Part shown: in pieces, positions 8,601 through 16,531 of the stretch
Numbering within the stretch: the stretch's first letter is position 1
Layout of the letters: each line of letters starts with the position of its first letter
Assembly (NCBI GenBank): GCA_011800805.1
Contig: MPNW01001178.1
Span: 11,708 to 28,255 of the forward strand
Reading direction: 5' to 3'
DNA length: 16,548 nt
DNA from: Hirudo medicinalis
Lineage: Eukaryota > Annelida > Clitellata > Hirudinida > Hirudinidae
Position numbers and translations under genes: made by a program
The notes under the pieces: generated by a model
Told to the model about the DNA's origin: nothing
Databases searched by the model: none
What the model saw: only the letters and a program-made list of their open reading frames with translations

Positions 8601-9051
8601 GATATGTGTTAGCTAGCTGTCACAGAAATTCATCCCATTACTTGAGAGCTGTGTGCAATCTGTTTCCCTTTGATGAAAAGTCTTCCCAGATTGCAACGTT
8701 ATTCTGTACAAAGATGCAATTTCTAAAAATTTCAGCTTTGGGAATTTATTTTCAGTTGAATTTTTATGAGCTTAATAGGCATGCATTTATTTTCAATTAA
8801 GTTTTCAAAAGCTTAACAGGTATGGAGTATATGCAATTACAGAAATTAATCCAGAAGCATTGCAAGTTCGAATAATCAATATAAGCTAAAATGCAAAAAA
8901 CATCTGAAACAATGTCTTAAACTAAACAACCACGCGAGGTCGAAAATTCTCTCAACAATTTTTATGACTGTTCACCAACCTTCATGTCAGTGATGATTTG
9001 GTGGAAGAGCAATTCGAGAACAGAACAGTCTTTCTCAACTGCAGTATCCAT
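5624..9051 (-). CDS. MTSS1: MTSS1/MIM-like I-BAR (IMD) domain protein, complete 11-exon coding region
   Basis: Exons: 9051-8980, 8703-8642, 8410-8337, 8172-8088, 7846-7755, 7560-7480, 7367-7216, 7037-6867, 6769-6569, 6390-5847 and 5781-5624. Every junction is in phase and the total is 1692 nt (563 residues plus TGA). Residues 1 to about 240 match the IMD of metastasis suppressor 1: start MDTAVEKDCSVLELLF against MEAVIEKECSALGGLF, WEDF at 30-33, ALTRLCLRQRSIEGKL, EKMEDWKK, ALIEERHRLCLF, and DEEISLLSEVTHLQ. In this family the IMD dimer binds phosphoinositides and bends membrane into protrusions. Residues 264-330 are Gln/Ser-rich. The last 230 residues are Ser/Pro-rich and not recognised. No C-terminal WH2 (LKK/LRK-type actin-binding) motif is seen. 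Human MTSS1 is roughly 750 residues, so this form is short. The intron at 7038-7215 has a GC donor; several other donors are weak. The start was chosen by alignment to the family start. Confidence 0.93.
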
Positions 9052-9125
9052 GTCGCCAAGTTTGCCAGCGAGTTTTGCAAACCATGCGTTATCAAACCAT
9101 TGAAATATTATCGCACTTACTTCGC

Positions 9126-9470
9126 ACTTTTACACATTAAGAAAGATTCATTTTGCAGCACAAAAACAAAGTGAGGATTTGATGGGAGCACGTGAGGTCG
9201 AAGCAGTATTTCTATTGGTTGGCCTCATAATGTGTACAATTTGTGCTCATAAGCTGATGAGTATAAGCAATATGAAAATTAACAGTTACAATGTTTAATG
9301 TTATATGCATGTTGGAAAAAGGTTTATGAATGTTTAATAAAAATTCTGTAATAAATCTTTTGGGCGATTGTTTTACAAAACTGTTAACGTCAAATAATCT
9401 TACACTCACCCCATGTGTAGACAAAAATTGTCAAATTTTTTCAAACCCCGCTATTGAATTTGCTAAGGTC
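9126..9470 (-). promoter_or_regulatory. Possible 5' UTR exon and upstream region of the MTSS1-like gene
   Basis: The minus strand has a strong donor, ACATGGG|GTGAGTGTAAG, at 9409/9410. There is no AG between the ATG exon and about 9127, where TGTGTAAAAG could act as acceptor. A non-coding exon ending at 9410, spliced to a coding exon that begins near 9126, is therefore plausible. No TATA box is evident. Confidence 0.3.
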
Positions 9471-9977
9471 AGTGAGAACACGTGTTTACTAACATCAATC
9501 TGATACAAACAAAAGGCCAGATTATGACTCCATTTTCCAGGTTACATCACGGCTCTATTTGCTAGAAACCTTTCTGCAATTAGTTATAAATTAATTATTA
9601 ATGTGTTTATTAACTATCATATTAGTTTAATTTAATACTAAACTGTTTAATAATAACATCTGTTAATAACGAGTAAACTGGCTTTGGTCAGATTGGAGTT
9701 GTTAAAGGATATTACCAGTTCGGCAACTAACCTGATTGGATTGATTTATTGAACGCAGTCGAAAAAAAACATAAAAACATTTATTCTAACAGCCAGGGCC
9801 AAATTTAAAAATTGTTTTTGGGGGTTCAAATAATTAATTTTTGAGTGTTCATGTTTTTTTTTACTTTACAAACAAACAGTCAAGAATGTAATTTAATAAT
9901 AATACGCATTTCCAAACGAGTTAGCTTTTAACAGCAAGGTACTTTAAAAAAGTTGTGGACAAAAATTATAAATTGCG
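9471..9977. other. AT-rich intergenic stretch, nothing recognised
   Basis: Strongly AT-rich, with dispersed TTAATTAATA-like words around 9590-9660. I see no coding, RNA or repeat structure that I can support. Confidence 0.5.
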
Positions 9978-10469
9978 TTACAAAATAATAAATGTAACGG
10001 TCTTTGTATTATGACATAAACTACGACACCGACCAATTTTGGCAAATTTATCTAAAACTTCTTGGGGATTTACCGAGATGTCCTTGTGAATGCTGAGAAG
10101 AGAATGTCCATTCAGTCTCAAATCTCTTGTTGAGTTTCTAACTTGTGACTTGATTCTTTTTAACAAGGAGAGAGATCTTTCGGCAGTAGAGGTTGTAACT
10201 GGAATTGTTGATAAAATGCTGAGAAGAGTCTTAATATTTGGACGAAATGCACCATTGCAGACTAAAAGCGAATCAATTGCTGAAGACGGATTTTCTTCAT
10301 TACTCGTTTTCCCCACTTTTTTGCAACAAAGAAAACTCAGAATCTGAAATCCTTGAATCAGGAAATGGTGGATCATAAAATACTCCACATTGTTTGATAC
10401 ATTTCTTAATATTCTTGATTTCTTCATAAGAATGTTCTCATCAAGATCGCATTGGCTCTTCAAAATCAA
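9978..10469 (-). mobile_element. hAT transposase C-terminal remnant
   Basis: The minus frame carries the hAT dimerisation region: PNIKTLLSILSTIPVT, then TAERSLSLLKRIKSQVR, then RLNGHSLLSIHKDI. These match the conserved end of Ac-type hAT transposases and of domesticated relatives such as ZMYM and THAP12-like proteins. The upstream part of the same frame is not transposase-like, and no zinc finger, catalytic region, terminal inverted repeats or 8-bp target duplication were found. It is therefore a truncated, presumably inactive fragment. It lies between the LRR gene and the MTSS1-like gene. Confidence 0.85.
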
Positions 10470-10951
10470 ACATTCTTAGCAAGACCAACTGTAATAAAGA
10501 CACTGTTCAAAAGGTTCATACACTTTCGTGGTTCTTAAATGTTACATTACGTTAGTTACTCCTCTAATTACTGCAAAATGTTTACATTGAAGACTCAATA
10601 AATTTATTTCTGGCAAACCGTTATTTTGTTACTTTAGTCGACAAATGTTTTCGAAAAATTGATTTTAAATCAGCCCATCCCATAAATTCAGATATTTGTA
10701 TTTTTCATCTCGTCATTAAAAAAATCGATAAAAATCGATACAGGATCATTTATTTTCGCTTCATAGTGGGGAATGAGGAGAATGGCGTATTGAGAGATGA
10801 AATCATACAACAGCATAGTATGATCTACTATGATAGGCTGTCTTAAATTTAAGTATTAGTTCCGAAATATCATTGTCATACCGACAATGTATGTACTGTC
10901 AGTATTGTGTCGCTATGATGTCTTTGGTGTTTATTTTATTAAAGCACACAG
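10470..10951. other. AT-rich intergenic stretch upstream of the hAT remnant
   Basis: No further transposase piece could be read on the minus strand. A short inverted motif (AGTATGATCTACTATGATAGG, about 10817-10837) and a doubled word (AAAATCGATAAAAATCGATA, 10720-10740) are visible. Neither is explained. Confidence 0.35.
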
Positions 10952-11040
10952 GATCGGAATGGCGCAAGTTGACAAGTTCAGAAAGACGCCGTGAACGTCA
11001 AAAATTCTTGGACATTTTGAAGCTCAGCAAATTTGAAGTC
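10952..11040 (+). CDS. Exon-like segment of unknown gene
   Basis: An 89-nt segment sits between a pyrimidine-rich acceptor ending CACACAG and a GTAAAT donor. It is open from phase 1 to phase 0 and reads SEWRKLTSSERRRERQKFLD, then ILKLSKFEV. The composition is strongly charged and helical, and it is GC-richer than its flanks. I recognise no family and could not join a neighbouring exon. It may be a lone exon of a plus-strand gene, or a fossil. Confidence 0.3.
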
Positions 11041-11834
11041 GTAAATTGGAAATTTATTTCAATGATTCACTGTTCATTCGACGTGTTTTGAGACATAATG
11101 ACTGGAAATATTGAAAAATGTTTTGTAATAGATGAGTTTGGATTCAAGGCGATGTAATCAGTCATATATTTTTTTATTTGCGGGATCTTGACCTGAAATG
11201 AAATTAGTTATAATTAGGGAACAAATGTTGTTAATTATAAATATTTTTTTTAATTATAAGTATTTAAATACTGGTGCGCCGAAGAAGTGTTCGTTAAAGG
11301 CTTCAAACTGTTTTCTAACTATCTGAAATATAACGAAATATGAGTAAATTATGAAAAAAAAAGTGCAATTTATAAGTGTGTGTGTGTGATACGAAATATT
11401 ACAAAACAAGGAATGTGTAACAATTTACACTTACATCTTCACTTTGCGAACTGGCAAGGACATTAACCAATCGCCTATAAATAAATTCAATTCTAAGATT
11501 CCTATTCAGTTTATATTTACATTATTTGGGCTAATTTAAACATTATTATTGAAGAAATCAATCAAGAAATCGCACAAAACACAAGTTTGAACCGACATTA
11601 TCAGCTCTTGGCTCCAACGATCTCTATTCCTTTCATTAAAATACCTTAATAAAACATCGTCACTTACAGGTTTAATATTTATAATTAGCAGGCCAATTAA
11701 CATATCATAATTTGACCTTATTGCGCACTCACCGATAACACTCTGGACAATCGTGATACCAACTCAGGTAGATCAAAAATAGCTAAAAACAAAAACGTTC
11801 TTAATCACCAGTAATTTTCTAAATTCATTACATT
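11041..11834. other. AT-rich intergenic stretch downstream of the LRR gene
   Basis: Follows the LRR stop codon on the minus strand, so it probably includes that gene's 3' UTR. It contains a (GT)n run at about 11377-11388 and otherwise AT-rich sequence. No gene was recognised. Confidence 0.45.
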
Positions 11835-13854
11835 TCAAAGATCGTATTGGCTACCGACATTCTCCGTTTTCTTCAACTGAGGGACTTCTAGAGCTAGCAA
11901 TTTATAAAGGTCATCATTTCTGATCCTGGTTAAGAGGACCTCAAACGAACAGGAAGAGTAGAGGTAATTAGCATAGGACTGGGAATCTTCAAGTGAACCA
12001 AACTGTGCCCAATAAATAAAATATTAATTCACGAATTTCATATCTCACTCGGTAAACATCAATAATACCTTCTCTGATAATGTTTTTAGATTTTCCGGAT
12101 AGCTTTCTTTGCTATTTGCTCCTGCGTATTTCAGCGTTCTCCCGTTTAAGGAGTTCAATTCATCTCTGCATAATACGAATCAACAGATCAATTTGGAGTC
12201 CAGCAACTGCTTAGTCCAGCAAATCCAAAATGATCAGCGGCCGAACAATCATTACTTGGGGATCTTACACTAGATTACTTCGAGGAAGAGTCAGTTTCTC
12301 AAGTTTAGGCAGGACCTCCACAAACCTCAGTTGGGATGGATTGATCAAAGCGAGTGAAGAAATGTCTAAAGTACTGGCAGCATTAACGTAATTCAGAATT
12401 AAGAATGTCCAAACGAAACCAAATTTTTTTTTGTATTGTCGAATCTTACGTCAGATTTTGTAGATGCTTGATGGAGTTTATTATGCTTCCACAAACGTAT
12501 GACATTAAGAGTGTAAGGGATTCTAAATTCTTGAGTACTTTGACAGAGTGAATGAATTTCTCAATCAAAGGTGAGTTTACGCTGTTTTTCCAGTACCTAC
12601 AGGCTTCATTCTCCAAAAGACAGAGTCGCCTCAAGGAATCAGAACATGAGGACAAGTCGAATCTGTGGAGGAGTTGAGCAGGTACGGAATCGAAGTGAAT
12701 GGAGAGAACTTTCAACTTTGAAAATTTTATCAACTTGCGTTCGGAATGCCTTTGTTTTGATTTCCTGCAACAATATACTTTACTAGTCATGAATGTCATC
12801 ATTTCAGAGAAAATAAGATTTTTTTTATTCAATCTCTTCGTTGAAATAATACAAAATCAATAATAATTACTAAATAATTATCTCAATATGATGTAATAGT
12901 ATGAATAAATAAATACTAACTGCATGTCGCATGGGTATATAGGATAACCGATTTCAAGGATTTCAATTTTCGACGAAAATTTTCCAATGACGTCCAGCAT
13001 CGTGTCCGTCAGGAGCTTTGTTCGAAATGTCAGCTGTCTGAGTGGAAGATCTGAGTTTGCAATGTTCAGCAGATCTTTCTCGTCCAATTGCCCCTTTGTA
13101 AGGTTGATGTTCACCCAGCGCAAGGCCTCCCTGCTCGAGAGGCAAGTAGTCAAGGACTTGTGAGGTATTAGCCAGCATATTTCGAGGCTTTTATTTTGGA
13201 TGACTTCGAACAATCTCGGAGGTAGACAGATCACTTTCTTTACCACCACTGCAAACAAACATCATGGATTTAACTGTCCATTATTTTAAAAAAATTATAA
13301 TTATAATTATTATATTATTTTTATTTATATAAAACCATTTTATAATAATTTTATATTATAAAATTATTTATAAAATTAAATTATAAAATTATTTATAAAA
13401 TTAAATTATAAAATTATTTATAAAATTAAATTATAAAATTATTTATAAAATTAAATTATAAAATTATTAAATTTATATTATAAAATTATTGAATTGCATT
13501 TTGTCAACAAATGTCGATAGATGATGAAGTATCGTCATGTTTAGAAACTAAAACACAATGCAATAGAAACTCAACAATTAAATTTATTCATAGATTTTCA
13601 AACCTTTTTGGCTTTTTCTGTCATATTCCAGAAATATTTCGTCGAAATTGACAACAGTACTAATCAAGAGGCAATCCTTCAAGCTTTTGATCTTTTGCGC
13701 CTCAGACCTTCTGAACGATGCTATGAAGAAAATTAGTCATTACAAACATTTGAACGAGAAGCAAATTGTTGCGAGGCTTACACATTGACGAATGTGATGA
13801 AGTAATGCGAGTAATGAAGTGTTGTGTGTTACTATGACGACCATCAATTATCGC
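11835..13854 (-). CDS. Leucine-rich-repeat protein, seven 3' exons (5' end not found)
   Basis: Exons: 13854-13782, 13720-13604, 13248-12921, 12764-12450, 12373-12269, 12165-12069 and 12002-11835. Phases match at all six junctions (1, 1, 2, 2, 2, 0) and the visible coding part is 1203 nt (400 residues plus TGA). The middle exons read as irregular leucine-rich repeats: SLEICWLIPHKSL, LRQLTFRTKLL, IEILEIGY, LKVLSIHFDSV, LRRLCLLENE, LESLTLLMSY, LEKLTLPRSNL. An earlier segment, KSLKDCLLISTVVNFDEIFL, and LPPRLFEVI resemble the linker and helices found in invertebrate F-box/LRR proteins. No F-box is visible, so that label is inference. Donors are GTAAGC, GTTTGA, GTTAGT, GTAAGA, GTAAGA and GTATTA. 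The first visible exon starts in phase 0 after TAACAG, so at least one upstream exon is missing. LRR proteins of this kind usually bind another protein; no target can be inferred. Confidence 0.8.
13356..13471. repeat. 25-bp AT-only tandem repeat
   Basis: Four exact 25-bp units (from 13356, 13381, 13406 and 13431) plus a partial fifth, all A and T. The array lies in the second visible intron of the LRR gene. Looser copies of the same words extend to about 13290 on the left and 13490 on the right. Confidence 0.95.
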
Positions 13855-14002
13855 CTGTTACCGAAGACAATGAATACATGTTGTGATTTCAAATTACAAT
13901 TTCACGTGATATTTAATTACACCATCGTGTGATTCATTAATTTTTAAGTTTTTAATTTTAAAATCATTTTACGGAAAATAAGATATTAATATTTTTCCTC
14001 GA

Positions 14003-14400
14003 GTTTTCCTCGACCTTGCCAAAGCATCCAAAGCATTTGACGCTGCTAACCATGAAATACTCCTTAGTAAATTGAGGAGTCCGTGGTATCCCTCTTCAAT
14101 GGTTAGAGGCTAACTGTCCACCAAGATGCGATACGTTTCATATAAAGACCTAGAAGCCCTACTCCCCTTACTCGTCCTTAATACCACATGGTGCCCCCTA
14201 AGGATCCAAATTGGCCCCATTATTGTTCTGGGTTTATATTAATGATCTACATTCATCATCCAATAAGATTGAATTCTTGCTATTTCCTGATGACACTAAT
14301 ATATTTAGGTCTGATCGTGATGTTGTTGAACTCTTTTCCACAATGAATAACGAACTTAACAATATTTTACTTTGGCTCGATGCAAATTTCCTTTCTCTTT
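14003..14400 (+). mobile_element. Non-LTR (LINE) reverse transcriptase remnant, broken
   Basis: The first frame reads VFLDLAKASKAFDAANHEIL, matching the conserved LDL.KAFD..NH..L block of non-LTR reverse transcriptases. A frameshift near 14080 leads to a second frame with stops at 14151 and 14199. That frame then gives APLLFWVYINDLHSSSNKIE and the catalytic region. The catalytic motif, normally (F/Y)ADD, is FPDD here (14283-14294), and endonuclease and other domains are absent. This is a dead 0.4-kb fragment, closest in wording to CR1/L2/Jockey-type elements. It lies antisense to, and upstream of, the visible LRR exons. Confidence 0.9.
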
Positions 14401-14788
14401 ATATTATTTATTTATTTTTTATTGAGCCGAACAAATAAATATGCACATTGAATATCAACAGAAAAGTAATATGCCATCGGCTCAAGGGTCAGTCCTAAGG
14501 GGGGTGACGACCCGCTATCGGGACTGCCCAGACCATATTTGAAGGTTGACATTAGTCTGTGGATAATGAAAATTAGGTGGATAACGATTAATGACATTAT
14601 TGAAATGATGGAGACTCGACAATGAATGCTTTAAACACACGTTTAAACGAAGATAAGTTGGGTTGCTGGAGTATTGTAGCTGGGATCTGTGAAAGTATTT
14701 TTGTACCTAAGCATGATAAATAAAATATCATATTTGTTTGAAATTATAGGAATTATTTACAACGATTTCATTTTAATGATCTGCAAAC
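14401..14788. other. Spacer between LINE remnant and duplicate LRR exon
   Basis: It holds a GC-richer patch at about 14465-14540 (ATCGGCTCAAGGGTCAG onward) that may be more inserted-element sequence, and then AT-rich DNA. No gene is supported. Confidence 0.35.
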
Positions 14789-14908
14789 CTTTATTTGACT
14801 TTTTTGGTCACATTCCAAAAATATTTTGTCAAAATTGACCACAGTACTTTTCAAGAGGTAATCCCTCAAACTTTATGATCCTTGTCTTCTCACACATTTT
14901 GTACGATG
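14789..14908 (-). pseudogene. Degenerate duplicate of LRR-gene exon 13720-13604
   Basis: The minus strand is plainly homologous to the exon at 13720-13604. Both start after an AG with CATCG, both contain GATT.CCTCTTGA and GTCAATTT.GAC, and both end AAG|GTTTG. In the duplicate a one-base insertion (near 14858) shifts the frame and leads to a TGA in the inherited frame. Two more extra bases near the end make it 120 nt against 117. Past the shift the other frame still reads STVVNFDKIFLEC. The duplicate keeps acceptor and donor (TTTTCAG, GTTTGC), so it could still be spliced in. It would then truncate the protein. Confidence 0.75.
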
Positions 14909-15270
14909 CTGAAAATTGAAATAATTACCAGAAACAGAAGTTCCAGAGAAACCATGCGATAATATATTTTAAAGCAAACATTATTTATGGTAAGATTGCA
15001 AATTCACTTTCAAAATGCACCGAATTAAAATCAGAGAGATGACATTTTGGATCTTTGTAAAATAAATTTTACAAAGTCATACCACCGGCGATATTAAGTG
15101 GACATAGATAATTTTCAATTTTCACTTTTAATAAACTTAATTGATATTATTGACATAAAACTAATAAATAAATAATCGTTAATTATACCCTTAATTATCT
15201 TAATTATACTTTTAAGTCCATAATAAGTTTACATTTTCGCAATTTTAGGTCATAATATTGAATATGGCAT
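14909..15270. other. AT-rich intergenic or intronic stretch
   Basis: No copy of the other LRR exons could be found here and no upstream F-box exon is visible. The sequence is low-complexity AT-rich DNA. Confidence 0.4.
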
Positions 15271-15351
15271 GCAGGTTGGTCGAATGCGTTACGTTCCTGC
15301 GTATGCCGGTAACAGTCGTAATGAAACAGTCGTGTTCGAAACCCAGCCTGC
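15271..15351 (+). repeat. tRNA-like SINE head or tRNA pseudogene
   Basis: The seven bases at 15271-15277 (GCAGGTT) pair fully with 15345-15351 (AGCCTGC, one G-T pair) as an acceptor stem. TGGTCGAATGCG lies in the A-box position and GTTCGAAACCC (15334-15344) is a near-consensus B-box. The T-stem is poorly paired and there is no clear anticodon arm, so it is not a functional tRNA. About 27 nt downstream is GCGCTATATAAAT (15378-15390), a motif I recall near the 3' part of many animal tRNA-derived SINEs. The element may extend to about 15400. Confidence 0.6.
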
Positions 15352-15746
15352 ACTGCCAGCAGTGTCCTTTGGAAGGAGCGCTATATAAATACTCTACAAG
15401 GCATCTCTGACGCTAAGCCACATTTGCATGATTTGAGCAAACCGAAATCACTCTGGATTCGTCCATTGGAACAACATCATCCATCGGATGATCACTTTTT
15501 ATATTTCAGTTTTATTCGATAGGGCAGAATAATTATGGCCGTTCATAATTCTAGATTTTTCTAAATTAATTATTTTTATTTTGACCGTTACGTTTAAATG
15601 TATTTTTCTAATTGATGTGATCATTAAATACAGACTGGGCGAAAAATTGCCAGCTAGGGTTAGGTCAGGATTGGGGTTTTAGTTAGGGTTACAATTGTAT
15701 TTCAAGTCATTTTTCATTGTGGTTATTGGCCATAATTTTTCACAAC

Positions 15747-15761
15747 AATAACAACAACAAA

Positions 15762-15796
<35 letters not shown>
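15747..15796. repeat. (AAC)n/(AAT)n microsatellite
   Basis: Short AAC-type triplets grade into about twelve AAT triplets on the plus strand. The array is the left arm of an inverted pair with the ATT array that starts about 60 nt downstream. Confidence 0.95.
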
Positions 15797-15801
<5 letters not shown>

Positions 15802-15855
15802 GTACATATAATCCTACATGTTATATTACATTATGTAAATATATTCTTTTTTCAA

Positions 15856-15880
15856 ATTATTATTATTATTATTATTATTA

Positions 15881-15947
<67 letters not shown>

Positions 15948-15979
15948 TACTATTATTGCTGTTGTTCTTGTTATTATTA
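15856..15979. repeat. (ATT)n microsatellite, interrupted
   Basis: About 40 ATT-type triplets with scattered TTG, TTT and CTG interruptions on the plus strand. Complementary to the AAT array at 15747-15796. Confidence 0.95.
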
Positions 15980-16031
15980 AGGCACATTTATTATTAGTAT
16001 TTTTATGGCTTTAAAAGTCACATCTTTAATT

Positions 16032-16079
16032 TGGCAAAATGACGAGGCTGTTTTAATTCGCTCCTGAGGGTTCGATTCC
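16032..16079 (+). repeat. Pol III A-box/B-box pair, likely SINE head
   Basis: TGGCAAAATGA (16032-16042) is close to the A-box consensus and GGTTCGATTCC (16069-16079) is a perfect B-box. They are 37 nt apart start to start, a normal tRNA spacing. No tRNA acceptor pairing is obvious. A SINE starting here could run through the GC-richer body at 16080-16450 to the ATT-rich tail at 16459-16531. Confidence 0.5.
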
Positions 16080-16457
16080 CAGCGGCAGCTGAGCGAGTGC
16101 AGGCTTGGAAAGGGAAAGGCTTTTCAACACGTGTCTATCTCCCATGCGACGATATCCATGCCTCTTTCCAATTCCAGCATTAGCATGGATATCCACTTTG
16201 GGCCGGGTGCTCTTTGGTCGACTGACCTACTCCTGGCCTTCTTTAATGCCTGGGATAACTTTCTGAGGTCAATGTTCATAATTCTTTGTCGATGCAAGCT
16301 GAGCTCAGGAAATACTTTGTAATTCTGGCAGAAGAATCGAGAGAATGGCGGGAGAGATGGTTTCAGAGGAAGAGGAGTAGAGTAACATTTCAGACATATT
16401 TTTGTGATGATCGTGCCAATGCGTGTGCACGTCACAGAAGTATGTGGAAGGATTTAA

Positions 16458-16458
<1 letters not shown>
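16080..16458. other. GC-richer block of unknown nature between B-box and ATT tail
   Basis: Open for 60-100 codons on both strands: minus has DLRKLSQALKKARSRSVDQR, plus has TYFCDDRANACARHRSMW. It has no recognised domain. It contains a spaced inverted word, GATATCCATG (16150-16159) and CATGGATATC (16183-16192). It may be the body of a SINE-like element, or an exon of an unknown gene. I cannot decide. Confidence 0.35.
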
Positions 16459-16491
<33 letters not shown>

Positions 16492-16531
16492 TATATTATT
16501 ATTATTATTATTAATGATTATTATTATTATT
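16459..16531. repeat. (ATT)n microsatellite, possible element tail
   Basis: About 24 ATT-type triplets near the right edge, with two small interruptions. It directly follows the block described at 16080-16458 and may be its 3' tail. Confidence 0.9.

Larger units (their letters stand above)
15352..16020. other. SINE tail, low-complexity and microsatellite region
   Basis: After the probable SINE body, the stretch holds GGGTTAGGTC/TTAGGGTTAC words near 15655-15692 and then the opposed triplet arrays listed separately. No gene is supported; the long Tyr/Asn ORF here is only the microsatellite being translated. Confidence 0.5.

Noticed and set aside
10090..10347. Plus-strand ORF of 85 codons
   Set aside because: It is antisense to the hAT dimerisation region, which is recognisable on minus.
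12571..12786. Plus-strand ORF of 71 codons over an LRR exon
   Set aside because: The minus strand carries the phased LRR exon; the plus reading is a shadow.
12963..13178. Second minus ORF within the LRR exon at 13248-12921
   Set aside because: It lacks the repeat pattern and does not match the phase of neighbouring exons.
15271..15351. Functional tRNA gene
   Set aside because: The acceptor stem pairs, but the T-stem does not and no proper anticodon arm is seen.
15655..15692. Telomere-like TTAGGG words
   Set aside because: Only two or three imperfect words (GGGTTAGGTC, TTAGGGTTAC); not a tandem array.
15717..15980. 87-codon ORF of Asn and Tyr runs
   Set aside because: It is the AAT and ATT microsatellites read as codons; there is no protein signal outside the repeats.
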